From NCBI GenBank assembly GCA_002779455.1, contig PEWM01000226.1, forward strand, positions 1,571 to 10,331: a DNA stretch of 8,761 nucleotides, read 5' to 3'. The notes under the pieces are model-generated. The model was given only the letters and a program-made list of their open reading frames with translations, did no database searches and had not been told where the DNA came from. The first letter of the stretch is position 1. Every line of letters begins with the position of its first letter. Positions 6,067-8,761 of this stretch are shown one piece after another. The position numbers were made by a program, and so were the translations under genes. This stretch comes from Deltaproteobacteria bacterium CG07_land_8_20_14_0_80_60_11 (GTDB lineage: Bacteria; Desulfobacterota; Desulfobaccia; Desulfobaccales; 0-14-0-80-60-11).

Positions 6067-6483
6067 GTGGCGTTGACCAGAGGCTGCCGTTTAGCCTATG
6101 CGGCAGGACTGATTTTGGGGGTGCTGGGCATCCTGGGGGCCCAGGGCGGCTCTCTCACCGAGGCCCCGGCGGTCAGTCTCCTGAAAATCCCCGTGGCGGG
6201 GTCCAGGCATAAGCCGCCGGTGAAGTTCAGCCACCGGGGGCACGAAGCCCGGCGCGTGGCCTGCACCCAATGCCACCACGACTACCAAGGCAGGCGCAAT
6301 GTCTGGCGTGAAGGGCAGCCGGTGGCAAAGTGCCAGGCCTGCCACGGTCTGAGGCCGGAGGCCCGCCGCCTGGATGCCAAGAACGCCTATCATCGCCGAT
6401 GTAAAGGGTGCCATCTGCGGTTGCGGCAACAGGGACGGCAGGCAGGCCCCATAGAGTGCCAGGGTTGTCATCGCCCTACTTAA
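6067..6483 (+). CDS. Tetraheme c-type cytochrome (class III / cytochrome c3-like), exported
   Basis: 138 residues with four CXXCH heme-attachment sites: CTQCH (66-70), CQACH (89-93), CKGCH (112-116) and CQGCH (131-135). Additional histidines H56, H59, H71 and H109 could act as distal ligands; the FSHRGH...CHH...YHxxCxxCH layout is that of cytochrome c3-type proteins. The N-terminus has Arg residues followed by a hydrophobic run (~9-27), a signal peptide or uncleaved anchor, so it should work in the periplasm as an electron carrier. The start is GTG at 6067, supported by CAGGA (6057-6061) 5 nt upstream; the longer frame from 5905 lies inside queD. There is 1 nt between the queD stop and this start, so they form one operon. 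Redox partners are not visible here. Confidence 0.9.
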   Translation: MALTRGCRLAYAAGLILGVLGILGAQGGSLTEAPAVSLLKIPVAGSRHKPPVKFSHRGHEARRVACTQCHHDYQGRRNVWREGQPVAKCQACHGLRPEARRLDAKNAYHRRCKGCHLRLRQQGRQAGPIECQGCHRPT

Positions 6484-6531
6484 CGGGGCGGGCACGGCCT
6501 GGGGCCGGGAGGCGAGGTCTTGAGCGCCCCG
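6484..6531. repeat. GC-rich inverted repeat after the cytochrome gene
   Basis: Outer arms cggggcg (6484-6490) and cgccccg (6525-6531) enclose a hairpin cggcc-tgg-ggccg (6495-6507). It starts at the first base after the cytochrome stop codon. No T-run follows, so it is not a textbook intrinsic terminator, but it could stabilise the transcript end or mark the operon's 3' boundary. Confidence 0.4.
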
Positions 6532-6563
6532 GGCCGCGTTGCCCAAGATCAGCCGTGGACACC

Positions 6564-6725
6564 TGATGGAGGTAAGCGTTCAGCTATCAGCGGTCAGCGG
6601 TCGGCTTTATGCATCATAACAATTGGTTGTATTATTCCGGTAAATCAATTGTTATCGACCAGATTTGATAAGTTTTTGCTTCTGCTGATAGCTGATAGCT
6701 GACTGCTGAACGCTTACTGATGGAG
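6564..6725. repeat. 8-bp target-site duplication flanking the MITE
   Basis: TGATGGAG occurs at 6564-6571 and again at 6718-6725, exactly abutting the outer ends of the terminal inverted repeats. Removing the element and one copy gives a continuous pre-insertion sequence ...acc-TGATGGAG-atgcgg. An 8-bp duplication is the usual size for IS66-family transposition. Confidence 0.88.
6572..6717. mobile_element. 146-bp MITE with IS66-type ends
   Basis: Perfect 13-bp terminal inverted repeats, GTAAGCGTTCAGC at 6572-6584 and its complement at 6705-6717, are flanked by a perfect 8-bp duplication. Inside each end are tandem heptads of form NNTCAGC: GTTCAGC, TATCAGC, GGTCAGC, GGTCGGC on the left; GTTCAGC, AGTCAGC, TATCAGC, TATCAGC on the right (read inward). 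The core (about 6605-6680) is visibly AT-richer than the flanks and has a second inverted repeat, ATAACAATTG (6616-6625) with CAATTGTTAT (6646-6655). No open frame encodes a transposase, so it must be moved in trans. Ends starting GTAA and 8-bp duplications are known IS66-family traits; assignment to that family is inference. It lies 38 bp before the channel gene start. Confidence 0.85.
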
Positions 6726-6729
6726 ATGC

Positions 6730-6746
6730 GGCTGAACCATTCAGCC
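6730..6746 (+). promoter_or_regulatory. Leader hairpin just before the channel gene ribosome site
   Basis: ggctgaa (6730-6736) and ttcagcc (6740-6746) form a 7-bp stem with loop cca, ending one base before the GAGGAG ribosome site (6748-6753) of the channel gene. It could influence ribosome access. It is outside the MITE, though its ctgaa/ttcag arms resemble the MITE ends. Confidence 0.35.
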
Positions 6747-6755
6747 TGAGGAGTC

Positions 6756-7925
6756 GTGATCAAAGGTTCCGTCACCTCCTTTATCCGGACGCTGCAACGG
6801 GAAAGGGTCTTTGCCCTGATCCTGACCCTGTTGGCGATCCTGCTGCTGGGCGCCATCGGGTTCAGCCTGCTTGAACCCGCCGAGGGGCCGTGGTGGACCC
6901 GGTTCGGGCGGGCCGTGTGGTGGGGTCTGGTCACCCTGACCACCGTGGGGTATGGGGACGTGGTTCCCGTCACCTTCCTGGGCCGGCTGGTGGGCGTCAC
7001 CCTCATGGTGATAGGCTTTCTCAGCCTGTCTCTCGTGACCGCCACCGTGGCCTCCGTCTTCATTGAACGCAAGTTTCGCCAGGAGAAAGGTTTGGAACCC
7101 ATTAAATCCACGCAACATATCCTGATCCTCGGGTGGCCGGAGGAGGCGGAGGCCTTGCTGGACCAGTTGCTCAAACGCCTGCCCCCCACCATCCCGGTGG
7201 TCCTGATCAACAAAGCCCCGCCGGAGCAGATGGACGCCATCAAAGAAAAATATCCCCCACATGCGATTTTTTATCTCCGGGGGGACTATTCCCGGGAAGA
7301 AATCCTCCTGAAGGCCAATGTCCAGGGGGCCATCAAGGCCATCATCCTGGCCGACCGGCAACCGGGGGAAACCGCCGCCCAGGTGGATCAACGCACCCTG
7401 TTCACCGCCCTCGCCTTAAAGGCCCTCCATACCAAAATTCGCATCATGGGGGAGTTGCTGCGGCCGGAAAACCGCACTTACTTAGAGCGGGCCGGGGCTG
7501 AGGAGGTGTTGATCCGGGGACAATACGACAGCTCGCTCCTGGCGGGGGCCATCACTTCCCCGGCCCTGTTCCGCATCTACACGTCACTGTTAATGGGGGA
7601 TGGGCAGGGCTTATGGGATGTTGAGGTCCCCAGCCGGTTCCACGGGCGCCCCCTAAGGGAATTATCCGCCTACCTCCAGGAGCATCACCAGGGCATTCTT
7701 ATCGGCATCTATACCGAGGGCCGGACCCTGAGCCTCGAGGACTTGCTGTCCGAAGAGCCGTCGCCCATTGATGACTTCATCCGGCGCAAGTTCGCCGAAA
7801 CCAAGATGACCCATCTCCTGGGGCGCACCAAGGTGGAATGCCAGATCAATCCCCCTCCCACCCTGACCCTGGGGCCGCACCAGTACGCCGTGGTCATCGC
7901 CCCGCAGAGGCCGAGTCTCTCATGA
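6756..7925 (+). CDS. Two-transmembrane potassium channel with RCK/TrkA-like cytosolic domain
   Basis: 389 residues. TM1 is ~18-38, the pore helix ~52-61, the selectivity filter T62-T-V-G-Y-G-D68 is the canonical K+ filter, and TM2 is ~75-103. A Rossmann-like RCK_N/TrkA-N domain starts at HILILGW (~121-127) and runs to ~250, followed by a C-terminal TrkA_C-like region (~285-385). The first Rossmann loop reads GWPEEA instead of GxGxxG, so classic NAD binding is doubtful; ILGW resembles the CASTOR/POLLUX-type ion channel RCK domains. The start is GTG 6756, with GAGGAG only 2-6 nt upstream depending on the core chosen. The stop overlaps the next gene's ATG (ATGA), and that gene encodes a cyclic-nucleotide-binding domain, suggesting a two-gene ligand-gated K+ channel. 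K+ conduction is confident; the gating ligand is inferred. Confidence 0.92.
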   Translation: MIKGSVTSFIRTLQRERVFALILTLLAILLLGAIGFSLLEPAEGPWWTRFGRAVWWGLVTLTTVGYGDVVPVTFLGRLVGVTLMVIGFLSLSLVTATVASVFIERKFRQEKGLEPIKSTQHILILGWPEEAEALLDQLLKRLPPTIPVVLINKAPPEQMDAIKEKYPPHAIFYLRGDYSREEILLKANVQGAIKAIILADRQPGETAAQVDQRTLFTALALKALHTKIRIMGELLRPENRTYLERAGAEEVLIRGQYDSSLLAGAITSPALFRIYTSLLMGDGQGLWDVEVPSRFHGRPLRELSAYLQEHHQGILIGIYTEGRTLSLEDLLSEEPSPIDDFIRRKFAETKMTHLLGRTKVECQINPPPTLTLGPHQYAVVIAPQRPSLS

Positions 7926-8419
7926 TGGATGCCGCCTTTTTCCGAAAAATCTTTCTCTTCCAGGACCTGGAAGAAGCTGAAATCCATCAGGTGCTGGGCC
8001 GCACCAGCCTCCGGAAATTTTCGGCCGGGGCGGTCATCATCCAGGAAGGCGAGCCCGGAGATAGCCTGTTCATTATGCAGGCAGGGGAAGTGGAGATCAC
8101 CAAGCAGCTCACCCTGGTACTGGATGAAGACACTCCCAAAGAGCGGGTGATGATCCGCCTGAAGGCGGAAAACGGGGTTTATTTCGGGGAGATGGCCCTG
8201 TTGGAAAGCGAAATCCGGTCGGCCACGGTGACCGCCTCCACCGATTGTTCCCTCCTGGAACTGCATCAAAAGGATTTCCTGGCGTTGATTGAGCAGAACC
8301 CGGCCATGGGGGTAAAACTGCTCCTGCGTCTGGCCCAGATCCTGTCCCGGCATCTGCGCAAGACCAACCAGGACGTGGTGAAACTGACCACCGCCCTGGC
8401 CGTCTCCCTGGGGGGCTAG
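7922..8419 (+). CDS. Stand-alone cyclic-nucleotide-binding domain protein (CNBD, no HTH)
   Basis: 165 residues consisting of one cNMP-binding domain: FLFQDLEEAEIHQVL (helical entry, ~11-25), the beta roll with EGEPGDSLFIMQAGEVEI (~42-59), and the phosphate-binding cassette F88-G-E90-MALLESEI-R99-S-A-T-V103, in which the glutamate and arginine that contact the ribose and cyclic phosphate are kept. A C-terminal helix (~126-150) follows. There is no helix-turn-helix, so it is not a CRP/FNR regulator. The start is ATG 7922, overlapping the channel stop TGA by ATGA, with AGAGG 11 nt upstream; the longer frame from 7838 lies within the channel gene. Coupling to the K+ channel suggests it is that channel's separate cyclic-nucleotide gating subunit. 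A kinase-regulatory-like role is an alternative. Confidence 0.88.
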   Translation: MMDAAFFRKIFLFQDLEEAEIHQVLGRTSLRKFSAGAVIIQEGEPGDSLFIMQAGEVEITKQLTLVLDEDTPKERVMIRLKAENGVYFGEMALLESEIRSATVTASTDCSLLELHQKDFLALIEQNPAMGVKLLLRLAQILSRHLRKTNQDVVKLTTALAVSLGG

Positions 8420-8446
8420 GGGCTAGGGGCGGGGGCGGGCTTCGCC
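8412..8446 (+). repeat. G-rich tandem heptamers at the CNBD gene end
   Basis: GGGGCTA occurs twice in tandem (8412-8418, 8419-8425) and continues as degenerate GGGGCGG units to about 8439. The stop codon of the CNBD gene lies within the first junction. The G-rich strand is the mRNA strand. The ribosome site of the following cdd gene is not clear in this stretch. Confidence 0.4.
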
Positions 8447-8761
8447 ATGCTGGATGAAACGGTGCAACACCAGCTCTTAGACCAGGCCCGGCGCGCCCGG
8501 GAGTACGCCTATGCCCCCTACTCCAACTTCAAGGTGGGCGCCGCGGTCCTGACCGCCGCCGGTGAGATCTTCTCCGGCTGCAACATCGAGAACGCCTCCC
8601 TGGGGGCCACGATCTGCGCCGAGCGCGTGGCGATCTTGACCGCCGTGGCCGCCGGCCGCCGCGACTTGACGGCCCTGGCGGTCATCGCCGACACCCCCGA
8701 CCCCGTCGCCCCCTGCGGCCTGTGCCGCCAGATGTTGGCCGAGTTCAGCCCGGACTGCCTG
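8447..8761 (+). CDS. cdd: Cytidine deaminase (3' truncated by window end)
   Basis: Deaminates cytidine and deoxycytidine to uridine and deoxyuridine in pyrimidine salvage; cytosolic zinc enzyme. The 105 visible codons read MLDETVQHQLLDQARRAREY... with the substrate-binding NIEN (46-49), the zinc/catalytic C57-A-E59-R and P89-C90-G-L-C93-RQ, which supplies the other two zinc cysteines. This is the layout of small homotetrameric deaminases of ~130 aa, so roughly 25-30 residues lie beyond the edge. The frame is open to the last base. ATG 8447 is the first good start; the upstream G-rich run gives no clean ribosome site. It follows the CNBD gene by 27 nt on the same strand, so it may share that operon without an obvious functional link. 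Confidence 0.95.
   Translation, partial: MLDETVQHQLLDQARRAREYAYAPYSNFKVGAAVLTAAGEIFSGCNIENASLGATICAERVAILTAVAAGRRDLTALAVIADTPDPVAPCGLCRQMLAEFSPDCL

Noticed and set aside
6581..6604. Heptad repeats as a possible CRISPR or microsatellite
   Set aside because: The units are only 7 bp, without spacers, and mirror-imaged at the other end of the MITE, so they belong to its terminal repeats.
7838..7921. Longer N-terminus for the CNBD protein
   Set aside because: It lies inside the channel gene; the ATGA overlap at 7922 is the natural start and conserved sequence begins there.

Overview
The window is a high-GC bacterial chromosomal segment. A small secreted cytochrome with four CXXCH heme motifs, a queuosine gene, a DUF2207 membrane protein and the overall gene style suggest a Desulfobacterota (deltaproteobacterial, sulfate-reducer-like) genome. 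This assignment is an inference from gene content; no rRNA or other marker is present to confirm it. There is no tRNA, rRNA, CRISPR array, phage gene or transposase gene.

Layout. (1) Positions 2-1054 (+) hold the C-terminal part of a DUF2207 membrane protein, cut by the window edge. (2) Positions 1055-1413 lie between convergent genes and are gene-free but packed with palindromes, including two elements that can fold as compact three-way junctions. (3) A two-gene minus-strand operon, 3833 down to 1414, encodes a membrane-anchored pseudokinase-SPOR fusion followed by purC, joined by an ATGA stop/start overlap. (4) A divergent intergenic region, 3834-4087, holds a near-perfect 27-bp dyad close to the kinase start and a GC-rich structured stretch. 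(5) A plus-strand block runs from 4088 to 6483: a CDP-alcohol phosphatidyltransferase, a HAD-IB phosphatase, a small helical protein, QueD, and the tetraheme cytochrome. (6) A 146-bp non-autonomous mobile element (MITE) at 6572-6717 has perfect 13-bp terminal inverted repeats and a perfect 8-bp target duplication, both in IS66 style. (7) A second plus-strand block holds a two-transmembrane K+ channel with an RCK-like cytosolic domain, a stand-alone cyclic-nucleotide-binding protein that overlaps it by ATGA, and the start of cytidine deaminase, which runs off the right edge.

How the parts may work together. The CDP-alcohol phosphatidyltransferase and HAD-IB phosphatase look like a synthase/phosphatase pair for a phospholipid headgroup, as in phosphatidylglycerol synthesis. 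The channel and CNBD protein look like a cyclic-nucleotide-gated K+ channel split over two coupled genes. The kinase-like protein has lost its HRD aspartate, its catalytic-loop lysine and its DFG aspartate, so it is probably a sensor or scaffold that couples a cytoplasmic pseudokinase to a periplasmic peptidoglycan-binding SPOR domain. The most unusual items are this pseudokinase-SPOR fusion coupled to purC, the intact MITE with heptad-repeat ends, the split channel/CNBD pair, and the paired three-way-junction repeats.
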